Below are positions 37,239 through 46,317 of a DNA stretch of 61,250 nt, piece by piece. The stretch spans positions 1 to 61,250 of the forward strand of contig CAYOWC010000004.1 of assembly GCA_964407525.1 (NCBI GenBank). Reading direction: 5' to 3'. The stretch is from DUZB01 sp964407525. GTDB taxonomy: Bacteria > Desulfobacterota > DSM-4660 > Desulfatiglandales > Desulfatiglandaceae. Within the stretch, counting starts at the first letter, position 1; the number at the start of each line of letters is the position of its first letter. The translations under genes and the position numbers were made by a program. The notes under the pieces were generated by a model. That model ran no database searches and was not told the origin of the DNA. It worked only from the letters and a program-made list of their open reading frames with translations.

Positions 37239-37327
37239 TCACCTAGTTTTCTGTCACAAAAAACAAGAAAATCTTTGCGCCTTTGCGTCTTTGCGCGAGA
37301 CATTTTGCTTGCGGCTTCACCGCCTTA
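37239..37327 (+). repeat. R3 repeat element, copy 1
   Basis: An 89-bp element nearly identical to 54572-54660. It includes TTTTCTGTCACAAAAAACAA and CTTTGCGTCTTTGCGCGAGA and ends in a GC-rich GCGGCTTCACCGCC. It sits between R1 copy C and the 3' end of livF. Confidence 0.88.
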
Positions 37328-37334
37328 AGTAACA

Positions 37335-38054
37335 TTATCCCCCTAAATAGGCTTTCTTTACCTCAGGATTTGTGAGGAGGTCAGCAGAGGGGCCTTCCAG
37401 AGCCATATTTCCATTTTCGAGCACATAACCCCGTTGGGCAAATTTGAGCGCGGACCTCGCATTCTGTTCCACCAGCAAAATTGCTGTCTTTTCCGCACGG
37501 TTAATCTCTTTCAATGCATCAAACACAGCAATCATAAGCAAGGGCGCCAGTCCCATGGACGGTTCATCAAGGAGCATGATCCGTCTCCCGCTCACAAAGG
37601 CTCGACCGATGGCTAACATCTGCTGTTCGCCCCCACTCAATGTGCCGGCTTTTTGATGGATACGTTCTTGAAGCCTGGAAAAAATGGAAAATACCCGGGC
37701 CAGATCGTTTTTTATTCCTTCCCGATCTTTCCTCGCAAAAGAAGCCAGCGTCAGATTTTCTTTCACCGTCAGATTCCCGAACAAACGTCGGCCTTCCGGA
37801 GCATGAGAAATCCCCAACTCGCTCACAACACGGTCCGCGGGATATTTGAGCAGGTCCTTGCCACCACAGGTCATTACGGTCCCCTCATCTACCGGCACGA
37901 GACGGGATATGGCCATCAGGGAGGTACTTTTACCAGCCCCGTTTGCCCCGATGATCGTTACGATCTCGCCCTCTTTAAGATGAAAGGATACCCCGTGAAG
38001 GGCCCGGATTTTTTCGTAGGACACCTGAAGATTTTCCACGTTGAGGAGCATCAC
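37335..38054 (-). CDS. livF: Branched-chain amino acid type ABC transporter ATPase LivF
   Basis: A 239-residue cytoplasmic ABC ATPase. Walker A GANGAGKST near residue 36, signature LSGGEQQMLAIGRAF, Walker B IMLLDEPSMGL, ending in the LivF-typical TNPEVKKAYLGG. It powers uptake with LivG, LivM and LivH. It overlaps livG by 4 bp and is the last gene of the operon. Confidence 0.95.
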   Translation of the reverse strand: MMLLNVENLQVSYEKIRALHGVSFHLKEGEIVTIIGANGAGKSTSLMAISRLVPVDEGTVMTCGGKDLLKYPADRVVSELGISHAPEGRRLFGNLTVKENLTLASFARKDREGIKNDLARVFSIFSRLQERIHQKAGTLSGGEQQMLAIGRAFVSGRRIMLLDEPSMGLAPLLMIAVFDALKEINRAEKTAILLVEQNARSALKFAQRGYVLENGNMALEGPSADLLTNPEVKKAYLGG

Positions 38055-38821
38055 TCACCTACCTCATCGCCAAGATAGGCTCTGATTACCTCGGGGTTGC
38101 TCTGAATCTCCAAAGGAGACCCTTCGGCAATAACCTCCCCGAATACAAGTGTCTGAATTTTATCGCATAATTCCATAACTATTCTCAGCCTGTGTTCGAT
38201 CAAAAAGATGGCCAGGTTCCACTCCTTATGTACCCGTTGAATGATGGCCATCATTTCCTCCAGTTCTTCGGGATTCATGCCCGCAGTCGGTTCATCCAGC
38301 AAGAGTACACTCGGTTCCGTGGCCAGGGCGCGAGCCAGTTCCACCCTTCTTTGTGCACCATAGGGAAGATTTCGTACTCCTTGATCGGCGAAATGGGATA
38401 TGCCCACTACTTTCAACAGGCTGTAGGCCCTCTCTTCGATCTGTTTTTCCTCCTTTTGGCGCTTGATGGTGCCGAAAAAAGCTCCCATGAGGCCATAGGA
38501 AATTCGTGAATAATGAGCCATCTTTACATGCTCCAGAACGCTCATGTGGCGCCACAGACAAAGGTTCTGAAATGTTCTTCCAAGCCCCTTTGAAGCAATC
38601 ATATGGGGTTTCAGACCGGTAACGTCACTCCCATTAAGGAAAATCCGGCCTTCATCAGGCCGATATACCCCGGCAATCAGATTGAAAATAGTAGTCTTTC
38701 CGGCTCCGTTTGGGCCAATAAGCCCAACAATCTGGCCGGATTCAATACCCAGATCATAATTTTTAACGGCTTCAAGACCTCCGAAACGATGGCTCATCTT
38801 TTTCACCTGGAGCAAAGGCAT
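38051..38821 (-). CDS. livG: Branched-chain amino acid type ABC transporter ATPase LivG
   Basis: A 256-residue ABC ATPase. Walker A GPNGAGKTT, LivG-type RTFQNLCLWRHMSVLEHV, signature LPYGAQRRVELARAL, Walker B LLLDEPTAGMNP, ending NPEVIRAYLG. It forms the ATPase pair with LivF. AAGGAG precedes the ATG; the gene is 1 bp after livM and overlaps livF. Confidence 0.95.
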   Translation of the reverse strand: MPLLQVKKMSHRFGGLEAVKNYDLGIESGQIVGLIGPNGAGKTTIFNLIAGVYRPDEGRIFLNGSDVTGLKPHMIASKGLGRTFQNLCLWRHMSVLEHVKMAHYSRISYGLMGAFFGTIKRQKEEKQIEERAYSLLKVVGISHFADQGVRNLPYGAQRRVELARALATEPSVLLLDEPTAGMNPEELEEMMAIIQRVHKEWNLAIFLIEHRLRIVMELCDKIQTLVFGEVIAEGSPLEIQSNPEVIRAYLGDEVGE

Positions 38822-38822
38822 A

Positions 38823-40106
38823 TCAGATCTGCTTCTCCTTTTTTCGTCTCGGGCTCACGAGTGCTCTTACATTGAAGTCCTTGAAAGCAATTAAACCGGT
38901 GGGCCGGTATATCATCACCAGAATCAGAAGGAGTGGAATAATAATCCATTTGAAGATCTCCAAAGGCCTCAACGCTTCGCCTAACAAATTAAGACTCACT
39001 GCCCCAAGGATCGATCCAAAAACGGAGTTAAGCCCCCCGAAATAGACCATGGCCAATACCTCAGCCAGCTTCTGAATTCCGAAAGTAGACGGATTGACGT
39101 ATCTCAGAACATGCGCAAAAAGGCCACCTGCCACCCCTGCCCAGAAGGCGCCGAATAAAAAGGCCACCATCTTGGTCTGTCTCGTATTGACCGTCATGGC
39201 CTCGGCTGCCGCCTCATCATCACGCACAGCATTCAAGGCCTTTCCAAGGGTGGAACGTACAAAATTATTAATGACCCACACACACAGGACGGTCCAGATA
39301 AAAACCGTGGTGAGGTTCGCATATCCCGGCTGGCTTCCCAACCCCCTGGACCCACCCACAATTTCCAGATTTTCCAAGGCGCTTTTCACAATAAACAGGA
39401 ATGCGAGGGAAATAATAGCTAAATAATCCCCCCTCGTACGAAAGGAAGGAATGGCTACCACAAGGGCACACACCGCCGCCAAAAGCCCTCCTACAATGAG
39501 GGCAACGGGAAAAAGATAGGGACCAAGTTCAGGGGGAAGCAATGGAGGCCCGAAAACCCTGTCTTTCACAAAAAATACCAGGGTGAAGACTGAAGCGCCA
39601 TATGCACCAAGGGCCATAAAACCGGGGTGGGAACAAGAAAACTCTCCCATATATCCATTAATCACATTGAGGCTGAGAGTGACCATGATGGCAATCAAAG
39701 TCAATTTGGCCATCAAGGCTCTGTAGGCGCTGATATCCGACCAGAAATAAAGAACCGCAAACAAGAGGGCAAGATGAAGAATCGTCGAAAACATCAGAGG
39801 AAGTTTCAATAAAACCGAAGCCACCCGATTTGCCGGCGGTGCGGTCAGTTTCCCAATGATCACCATGGGAAGCGCGTAAATAAGGAAGACATATCCAATG
39901 ACCCCCGGGATACGCATCGGTTCTTTCAATATAACGGTGCAACCGAAAAGAACAGGGATTTTATCCAACCCCAGGAACTCGGAAAGGTCGTCTCCGATCA
40001 GATGTTCCAGGACCACCGCCGCAAGCGCTCCTGAAAGCCAGGCAAGAAGAGGTACGGAAGAAAAAAAATCTCCCATGACTTTCCTTATCCCCTTTGTTTT
40101 CCCCAT
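38823..40106 (-). CDS. livM: Branched-chain amino acid type ABC transporter permease LivM
   Basis: A 427-residue inner-membrane permease with about ten helices. The N-terminal ~100 residues extend the family core. The core has LSLNVINGYMGEFSCSHPGF, FRTRGDYLAIISLAF, the cytoplasmic loop LGKALNAVRDDEAAAEAM, and VYFGGLNSVFGSILGA. AAGGAAGG precedes the ATG. 248 bp of repeat-like sequence separate it from livH, which is unusual within a Liv operon. Confidence 0.93.
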   Translation of the reverse strand: MGKTKGIRKVMGDFFSSVPLLAWLSGALAAVVLEHLIGDDLSEFLGLDKIPVLFGCTVILKEPMRIPGVIGYVFLIYALPMVIIGKLTAPPANRVASVLLKLPLMFSTILHLALLFAVLYFWSDISAYRALMAKLTLIAIMVTLSLNVINGYMGEFSCSHPGFMALGAYGASVFTLVFFVKDRVFGPPLLPPELGPYLFPVALIVGGLLAAVCALVVAIPSFRTRGDYLAIISLAFLFIVKSALENLEIVGGSRGLGSQPGYANLTTVFIWTVLCVWVINNFVRSTLGKALNAVRDDEAAAEAMTVNTRQTKMVAFLFGAFWAGVAGGLFAHVLRYVNPSTFGIQKLAEVLAMVYFGGLNSVFGSILGAVSLNLLGEALRPLEIFKWIIIPLLLILVMIYRPTGLIAFKDFNVRALVSPRRKKEKQI

Positions 40107-40354
40107 ACGACCTTCCTTGATTGGACTGGTTGCTGGTTACTGGTTGCTCGTTGCTCGTTGCTTGTTGCTCGTTGCTGGATACTCGTTGCTGGCCATCGGA
40201 GTCTTCGCTTACCCGGGCATCGGAGTCTTCGCTTACCTGGTCACTGGTCACTGCCTACTCCCTACTACTTACTCCCTACTCTTTACTGCCCTCCGTCCTC
40301 TGCCTACAACCTACTGCTTACTCCCTACTGCATACTGCATACTGCCACTGCCTT
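40107..40354 (+). repeat. Degenerate short tandem repeats between livH and livM
   Basis: Three repeat types follow one another. GTTGCTG/GTTACTG/GTTGCTC heptamers fill 40127-40192. Two 20-bp CATCGGAGTCTTCGCTTACC units lie at 40194 and 40218. A CTACTCCCTACT-type run spans about 40253-40345. The heptamers resemble a sequence at 31960-31990 on the other strand. No supported gene. Confidence 0.85.
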
Positions 40355-41281
40355 TCACAGTCTCAGCCGCGCACTATGCGATTCACCAAAAAACCCGTGC
40401 GGTCTGAAGACGAGGATCAACAGAATGATAGAGTAGGCGATAAGATCCCGCAGGGTTGAAGGGAATATCATAGCCACAAAAATCTCGATGAATCCCAGGA
40501 GAAAACCGGCCAACGTGGCTCCAAGGATAGAGCCTCGACCTCCAAGTATTGCTGCCACAAAGGCTTTCCATCCAAATACGATGCCCATATAGGGATCTAG
40601 AACCGGATAGGCCACCCCGAACAGAATACCGGCCGCTGCCGCAAGAGCGGATCCTATGGCAAAAGTGAGCGCAGCAACCCGGTTTATGGGAACCCCCATC
40701 AGGGGGACAACCACATGATCAAATGCCATAGCCCGCATGGCCATCCCCCATTTGCTCCTTCGCACAAACTGGTCAAGAGCAATCATAAGGGTCACTGAGA
40801 CCAAGACGATCATAATTTTCTTATTGGTAACGAACACGCCTCCCAGATCATAGGTAATTGAATTAATAAGGGAAGGAAAACGAACCCTTTGCGCTCCAAG
40901 CAGGGCCAGGTTTCCAGTCTCCAGAATAATTCCGATCATCAGACCGGTAATAGCAGCAGAGGCCCGCGGCGCATCCCTCAGCGGCCGGTACCCTACCCTT
41001 TCCACCAATATTCCCAGAAGGGAGGTAAGAAACATGGAAATAAGGATAGTCAGCACAAGAATCAGCCAGTTCGGCAGCACCACGATACCCGCCGCAGAAA
41101 GGGCGGTTAGACCGGTTGCGACTCCAAATCCGATATAGGCGCCCACCATGAATATGTCGCCATGGGCAAAATTAAACAGCATCAGAACGCCGTAAACCAT
41201 GGAATACCCAAGGGCAATGAGGGCGTAAAAACTTCCCCATTGAAGGGCATTCACCAAGTTTTGCAGAAAAAACTCCATCAT
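40355..41281 (-). CDS. livH: Branched-chain amino acid type ABC transporter permease LivH
   Basis: A 308-residue permease with about eight helices. Signatures are ALIALGYSMVYGVLMLFNFA near residue 20, the EAA-like loop SKWGMAMRAMAFD near residue 180, and GWKAFVAAILGGRGSILGA near 245. GCAGGAG precedes the ATG. It begins 9 bp after livK. Confidence 0.95.
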   Translation of the reverse strand: MMEFFLQNLVNALQWGSFYALIALGYSMVYGVLMLFNFAHGDIFMVGAYIGFGVATGLTALSAAGIVVLPNWLILVLTILISMFLTSLLGILVERVGYRPLRDAPRASAAITGLMIGIILETGNLALLGAQRVRFPSLINSITYDLGGVFVTNKKIMIVLVSVTLMIALDQFVRRSKWGMAMRAMAFDHVVVPLMGVPINRVAALTFAIGSALAAAAGILFGVAYPVLDPYMGIVFGWKAFVAAILGGRGSILGATLAGFLLGFIEIFVAMIFPSTLRDLIAYSIILLILVFRPHGFFGESHSARLRL

Positions 41282-41290
41282 GCTCCTGCT

Positions 41291-42463
41291 TCAGGGACAA
41301 ACGGACTTAAAAAACTCGTATTCCCCTTTATCGCTGATTCTGACAATCACGGCACACTTGATGGGATCGCCCTCTTCCGTAAAAGTCATTTCCCCTGTGA
41401 TTCCGGGGAACTTCTTGATGCTTGCCAGGGCATCCCGAACACACTGTCGATCCTTTTCTATATTTCCCGTCAGTTTGCCACAATTCTCAATGGCCTCCTG
41501 AACGAGCCCTAGTGCATCCCATGTGAGAGCGCCCACATCGTCCGGCACGTATCCATACTTGGTACGGTATTTCTCAATGAATTCTCTGGTCTTGCCGGTA
41601 GCCCCTGCAGCAGCATAATGAGTACTGAAGAAAAGGCCGTAGCAATCCTTGCCGCACAACTTCACCGTTTCGGCTGAACCCCAGCTGTCACTCCCCACGA
41701 TCGGCTTTTTCCACCCCAGCTCATGAGCCTGCGGCACAATGAGTGCAACCTCATTATAATACTGGGGAACAAAAAGGACCTGTGCCCCCGACCGGATGAT
41801 ATTTGTCAGCTGGGAACTGAAATCCGCATCTTTGGTCGTAAAACTTTCAAAAGCTACTATAGAATCCGGACCGTGAAGCTTTTCCCACGCTTTTTTGAAA
41901 AATTCCGCAAGACCTTTCGGATAGTCACTGGACACATCATACAGGACTGCAGCCTTGGTAAACCCGAATTCATCGCTAATAAAATTCGCTAACACCGGCC
42001 CCTGGAAAGGATCCAGAAAACATCCTCGAAATACGTAGGGTCTGTCCATGGTGGTATCGGGATTGGTAGACCAGGGACTGACCATTGGCGTCTTCCAATA
42101 ATTGGCCACATCTCCCGCAGGAACAGCCTGTTTTGAAGACTGCGGGCCTATAATGGCCAAGACTTCATCTTCCGTAATCATCTTTGTACTGACTTTTACA
42201 GCGGACTCGGCTTTGGACTCGTTGTCTTCAATGACCAGTTCTACTGGAATTCTTGTTTTTCCAACCAGGATACCACCCTGAGATGTGACATTTTCCAGCC
42301 ACATCTGTGCCGCAAATTTGGTCCCTTCTCCCACTTTCGGAATGTCACCCGTCATGGGCGCATTAATACCGATCTTTATGGACTTCGATTTAGCCCACAC
42401 GTGGGAAGATAAATTGAAAAGAAAAAACACAGAAAACAGAACAGGCCATACACATTTTCTCAT
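41291..42463 (-). CDS. livK: Branched-chain amino acid type ABC transporter substrate-binding protein LivK
   Basis: A 390-residue periplasmic binding protein with signal peptide (MRKCVWPVLFSVFFLFNL... HVWA) and the family opening IKIGINAPMTGD. The Peripla_BP_6 fold includes LAIIGPQSSKQAVPAGDVAN and the late DALGLVQEAIENCG. The real ligand may be a branched-chain amino acid, another amino acid or an aromatic acid; Liv systems are diverse. A GGGGG sequence precedes the ATG. First gene of livKHMGF. Confidence 0.92.
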   Translation of the reverse strand: MRKCVWPVLFSVFFLFNLSSHVWAKSKSIKIGINAPMTGDIPKVGEGTKFAAQMWLENVTSQGGILVGKTRIPVELVIEDNESKAESAVKVSTKMITEDEVLAIIGPQSSKQAVPAGDVANYWKTPMVSPWSTNPDTTMDRPYVFRGCFLDPFQGPVLANFISDEFGFTKAAVLYDVSSDYPKGLAEFFKKAWEKLHGPDSIVAFESFTTKDADFSSQLTNIIRSGAQVLFVPQYYNEVALIVPQAHELGWKKPIVGSDSWGSAETVKLCGKDCYGLFFSTHYAAAGATGKTREFIEKYRTKYGYVPDDVGALTWDALGLVQEAIENCGKLTGNIEKDRQCVRDALASIKKFPGITGEMTFTEEGDPIKCAVIVRISDKGEYEFFKSVCP

Positions 42464-42540
42464 AGGAACCCCCTTTTTTTCGTCGAAAACATTGGTCGTT
42501 AAATCGTTAAATTAGGATGCCATAGAAGTCACTTGTCTCT

Positions 42541-42707
42541 TAAAAGATCCAATTAGCGGTTAGCGGTTACCTAGCCACACAAAATCAGTGACTTACGGCG
42601 CAATAGGTTAGCATCAAAAAGTGAGAATCCCAACATGGGAAAAAATTATTCAAATGCTTGAGATCTTTAAGCTAACGGCTATGTAAAAGCTAATTGCAGC
42701 TTTTAGG
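42541..42707 (-). repeat. R1 repeat element, copy D (subtype I, reversed)
   Basis: Read on the minus strand it begins CCTAAAAGCTGCAATTAGC and has TAGCCGTTAGC, CACTTTTTGATGCTAACC and TATTGCGCCGTAAG, as in copy F. It lies between the LysM gene and livK and is the only copy in this orientation. Confidence 0.87.
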
Positions 42708-42730
42708 TGTCACTTAGAGAGAGAAAAACA

Positions 42731-43828
42731 TTAATCCAATGGAATCTTTATCCGCCTACCGGAAGATAATTTTCCACGGGGGTTGAGGTCCATAATTCTT
42801 TTTGCCGGCCCTTCCTGGTTATAGAATTTCAGGGCAACGGTTTCGAAGGTATCCCCTTCAACAACGCGATAATAATAACAGATCCCATTTCCCTCAATGC
42901 AGGTTATTTCGTTATAAAGCCTCTGGACAAGTCGATTGTCTTTAAATATTTTCACCCGCATTCCCTTTTCCATATCGAAGATGCCCAGCGAAGGATTGCA
43001 TTCCATGAGAACCGGGAAATAGTATCCGGATCCGTAAAACTTTTTAGCAATACGCCACAGAGTATCCTCTTCCGTAGTGGTATAGTTCCATAACTCCCCC
43101 GTTCCCAGTATCTTCTCGATGCCATCCTGGTCAACCAGTTCTTTCTGAGGGGCCTCGTTCACACCCTGCGTCACAACCTGACCAGACACACTGGGAGCTG
43201 CTTCGCCGGATAAAGGCTCTTTTACCACGACAATCGGCGTCGTCTCTTCAACTACCTTATGAAGTTCATCAACTTCTGGAACAATTTCTTCACCAACCGT
43301 GCCGGGAACCGGTTCTGATGCTTTCTCTATCGCTTTTCTACTTTCATCTTTTGCAACTGGATGTGCAGGCTCAACAGCCTGTTCCACCTCTTCGACTGCC
43401 TCCCGATGTACTTCAGGCTTCTGACTTACTTCATTTTCGCCGGATTTTTTCGGGGCCAGTTCTGCTTTTTTTGCTACCGTTTCATGGAATTCATCCGTTG
43501 AAATGGGAGGCTCAGATTTCTTTTTTGCATCTTCTAAGGAGGTTTCAGCAACCCCTTTCGGAACGACCGTTGTTATGTCGGTTTTTTCATCTAATTCCGG
43601 CCGAACGGTATCTGCCATCTTGGGACCCGATTCAGAAACAATCCTTATACCTATGGGCAGAACCTGATTGTCCGACCTGGGGAGAGAAGATACATCAGGC
43701 ATGAATATGGCAGCTAAGAAGAGACCTGAAAGCAATCCGATAAGCAGAAGAAAAACACCCAGAATAAGACGTAATTTCGGAAACTTCATCCATTCAACCA
43801 GTCGGTATCGGAGAGATTCAGATGTCAC
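42731..43828 (-). CDS. Membrane-anchored LysM-domain protein
   Basis: A 365-residue protein. A short cytoplasmic start and one membrane helix (~18-42) lead to a long Glu/Pro/Val-rich linker (~50-235). Two C-terminal LysM peptidoglycan-binding domains follow (EDTLWRIAKKFYGSGYYFPV and EGDTFETVALKFYNQEGPAK). Architecture suggests an envelope protein spanning the periplasm to bind peptidoglycan. The GTG at 43828 has GGAC ~9 bp upstream; an internal ATG at 43789 is possible. Bracketed by R1 copies D and E. Confidence 0.85.
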   Translation of the reverse strand: MTSESLRYRLVEWMKFPKLRLILGVFLLLIGLLSGLFLAAIFMPDVSSLPRSDNQVLPIGIRIVSESGPKMADTVRPELDEKTDITTVVPKGVAETSLEDAKKKSEPPISTDEFHETVAKKAELAPKKSGENEVSQKPEVHREAVEEVEQAVEPAHPVAKDESRKAIEKASEPVPGTVGEEIVPEVDELHKVVEETTPIVVVKEPLSGEAAPSVSGQVVTQGVNEAPQKELVDQDGIEKILGTGELWNYTTTEEDTLWRIAKKFYGSGYYFPVLMECNPSLGIFDMEKGMRVKIFKDNRLVQRLYNEITCIEGNGICYYYRVVEGDTFETVALKFYNQEGPAKRIMDLNPRGKLSSGRRIKIPLD

Positions 43829-44007
43829 CAGTCAAAGTCCTTTTTATGGGCCTTGGTAAGAAAGAAACTAAAATCAGTAAGAAATAATTATATGAAAGAA
43901 AGGCCACTGTCAAGACTCACGGCAATTCTACAGTCGCAATTCTAATATTGACACAGGCTCATTTCCCTTTTATACTCCATTATCAAATGAAATAATCGTG
44001 GCTTACA

Positions 44008-44183
44008 CCTAAAAATAGCAATTAACTTTTAAGCTATTAGCCGTTAGCTTAATGATGTAAATGATTTATATCAGTTCTTCCTGTATTGCAACTTTCACTT
44101 TTTGATGCTGAGCTGTTTCTCCATAAACGACTTATTATATAGAGCTAATAGCTAACGGCTAAGTGCTAATTGCAGCTTTTAGG
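44008..44183 (+). repeat. R1 repeat element, copy E (subtype II)
   Basis: Full 176-bp copy: CCTAAAAATAGCAATTAAC at the left, GCTAATTGCAGCTTTTAGG at the right, interior TTCACTTTTTGATGCTGAGC. Lies upstream of the XRE-cupin gene, 35 bp before its start. Confidence 0.9.
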
Positions 44184-44218
44184 TTACAGGTCATGAACAC
44201 AGAAAAGGAGATCATCAA

Positions 44219-44758
44219 ATGAGTCTGGATGAGTCAAAATCGGTCGGAGAACGGGTTGCCCTGTGCAGGGATGAAAAAGGTATCAGCGCTCAAGCGCTTT
44301 CGGAACTGGCAGGTTGTTCGGAGGAATATTTACAGTGGGTTGAAGATAACCAGGTCGAACCTCCGGTAGCGCTTCTCATAAGACTGGCAAAATCGATGAA
44401 ATTGGACCCCAGTACCTTTCTCACTCCCGAAGACTCTCGAAACAAACGTTTGGATGAGGAAACCAAGAGGACAGGTACATATTCCTACGAAACATTGACC
44501 CCGTCCGAACCGGACAAGCACCTGATGGCATTCCTGGTAAAAATCCCCCCAAAGACGGCACACGAGGGCGTGGGTTACCTGCATGAGGGAGAGGAATTTG
44601 TATACGTACTTTCAGGAGAGGTAGAGTTGACCGTCGACCAGGAAAAAACTTTACTCAAGGAAAGAGAGTCGCTTCGCTTCAACTCTGCCTTCGACCACCA
44701 TCTTTCCAATTCCGGCGCCAAAGAAGCTGAACTTCTGATAACATTGTATGTTCCTTAA
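44219..44758 (+). CDS. XRE-family regulator with cupin domain
   Basis: A 179-residue transcription factor. A helix-turn-helix (~10-68, ISAQALSELAGCSEEYLQWV) is followed by a cupin (~100-178) with EGVGYLHEGEEFVYVLSGEV. The metal-type histidine/glutamate pattern (H...EGEE...) is partly present. Relatives such as PuuR or SutR respond to small ligands through the cupin. AAGGAGAT is ideally placed before the ATG. Targets unknown; the aldolase gene follows 154 bp downstream. Confidence 0.9.
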   Translation: MSLDESKSVGERVALCRDEKGISAQALSELAGCSEEYLQWVEDNQVEPPVALLIRLAKSMKLDPSTFLTPEDSRNKRLDEETKRTGTYSYETLTPSEPDKHLMAFLVKIPPKTAHEGVGYLHEGEEFVYVLSGEVELTVDQEKTLLKERESLRFNSAFDHHLSNSGAKEAELLITLYVP

Positions 44759-44779
44759 TCCGAACCTCATTTCAGCCCG

Positions 44780-44807
44780 GCCTTCTCCCGTACGAGATGG
44801 AGAAGGC
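44780..44807 (+). terminator. Terminator-like hairpin after XRE-cupin gene
   Basis: GCCTTCTCC and GGAGAAGGC form a 9-bp perfect stem with a 10-nt loop, followed by TGTTTG. The U-tract is short, so termination strength is uncertain. Confidence 0.55.
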
Positions 44808-44912
44808 TGTTTGCGTATCCCTGTATACAAACCATAAACAGCCTTTCTGTTCGAAAACGCAACCCTGCCGAATCCTCATCCGTATACAAAACTTCATGGA
44901 AAGGAAAACATT

Positions 44913-45827
44913 ATGAACAAAGACCTTGACCTTACGGGGTGCTTCCCCCCCATCCCCACCCCTTTTGATGACAGCGGGAAGGTAGATCATGAGCATCTGG
45001 CCGGCAATCTTGAACAATGGCAGAACAGTCCTCTTAAGGGATTTGCCGTTCTGGGTTCAAATGGAGAATCCGTCCTGCTCAAGGCAGAGGAAAAAGTAGA
45101 AGTCTGGAAAACCGCAGGACAGGTGATCGGGCCTGACCGCATTTTTATTGCGGGGACAGGCTGTGAATCAACCTTGGAAACCCTTGAACTTACTGAAAAA
45201 GCGGCGATGTTAGGAGCAAATGCCGCAATGATTGTAACCCCGCACTATTACAGGCCGAGGATGGACAGAAGGGCACTTTGTGCACATTACACCGCTATCG
45301 CGGAGAGCTCACCGATTCCCCTTGTCCTTTACAATGTGCCTGGCTTTACCGGAATTGATCTTGATGCAGACACCATTATCGAGCTGGCCTTTCATCCAAA
45401 TATCATCGGACTGAAGGAAAGCTCCGGCAATGTGGTTAAAATCGGAAAGGTTTTTGAAAAAGCCGGAGACCATTTCCAGGTGCTGGCAGGCTCCGGGAGC
45501 TTCCTGCTTCCCGCTTTATCTGTAGGTGCTGTCGGTGGTGTTATGGCATTGGCTTCCGTGGCCGCTCACGACCTGAATGACATCATAAAACACTTTAGAA
45601 ATAAGGACCAGGAACAGGCTCGCGCGATCCAACTCAGACTTATTGACGCAAATGCCGCCGTAACTACCCGCTTTGGAATCCCGGGCCTCAAAGCAGCCCT
45701 TGACCTCATGGGCATGTATGGCGGTCCCGTTCGATCCCCTTTGCTCGCCCTTGAAAAGGAAGAGCATCAAGAACTGGAGAAGATCCTCAGAAAAGCAGGG
45801 CTATTGCCGGAAAGGGGTCGCGACTGA
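44913..45827 (+). CDS. DapA/HOGA-family aldolase
   Basis: A 304-residue class I aldolase of the DHDPS superfamily. The substrate loop reads GSNGES instead of the GTTGE of true DapA, like 4-hydroxy-2-oxoglutarate aldolases. The catalytic tyrosine lies in LVLYNVPGFTGIDLD and the Schiff-base lysine in IIGLKESSGNV. It probably cleaves or forms a 2-oxoacid aldol rather than making dihydrodipicolinate. AGGAAAA precedes the ATG. No pathway partners adjoin it apart from the XRE-cupin regulator upstream. Confidence 0.88.
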   Translation: MNKDLDLTGCFPPIPTPFDDSGKVDHEHLAGNLEQWQNSPLKGFAVLGSNGESVLLKAEEKVEVWKTAGQVIGPDRIFIAGTGCESTLETLELTEKAAMLGANAAMIVTPHYYRPRMDRRALCAHYTAIAESSPIPLVLYNVPGFTGIDLDADTIIELAFHPNIIGLKESSGNVVKIGKVFEKAGDHFQVLAGSGSFLLPALSVGAVGGVMALASVAAHDLNDIIKHFRNKDQEQARAIQLRLIDANAAVTTRFGIPGLKAALDLMGMYGGPVRSPLLALEKEEHQELEKILRKAGLLPERGRD

Positions 45828-45876
45828 CAGGCTCCCATTAAGGTACTCGGCAAAATTCCAACATTTGGTGAAATAG

Positions 45877-45949
45877 GACGCAGATCTTCGCAGGTTTACG
45901 CAGAATAGATCTCATCGTAAAACCTTGCGTTTATCTGCGTCTTTTTTTT
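45877..45949 (+). terminator. Rho-independent terminator after aldolase gene
   Basis: GACGCAGAT (45877-45885) pairs with ATCTGCGTC (45933-45941), with internal GGTTTACG/CGTAAAACC pairing, and is followed by eight T. The long imperfect stem resembles a small repeat, but its position after the stop codon fits termination. Confidence 0.65.
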
Positions 45950-46048
45950 GAGGAATTCAAACGCCAATTTCAGATTTTCAAATAATACTTGATGCGAAAC
46001 GGTATTTTCACTATTATGACAAGTTAGACTAAGTTTTTTGGGCTCTTC

Positions 46049-46276
46049 GCGGATTAGCGTGAAAAATCCCTTTTTCGGGAACTGAGGTGTCAGGTTTCGG
46101 GTGTCAGGTTTCAGTATCTACTATTCCTAATTTTCTGGTTCTAATAACCATAACGATTGGTTATTAAGTAGAATAGGATGAATGCGGCCAGGTTTTTTCC
46201 TGACACCTGACACCTGACACCTGGAATCTGAACATGGTCTATTCGCGAATTGATGAAAATATCACGTTAATCCGCG
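46049..46276 (-). repeat. R2 repeat element, copy 2 (opposite orientation)
   Basis: About 228 bp, the reverse complement of the 8795-9028 element. Shared blocks are CGAATAGACCATG, the triplicated GGTGTCA, ATAACCAATC and ACCTGACACC. Ends GCGGATTAGCGTGA and its inverted form TCACGTTAATCCGC show terminal inverted repeats more clearly than copy 1. Confidence 0.87.
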
Positions 46277-46317
46277 ATGAGCCGTTTTTTGTAGCTTCTC
46301 ACGTTTGAGGATCATTC

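Noticed and set aside
46049..46276. CRISPR-like array in the GGTGTCAGGTGTCAGG stretch
   Set aside because: The units are only 7-10 bp with no spacers, and the block is part of a repeat element found twice.
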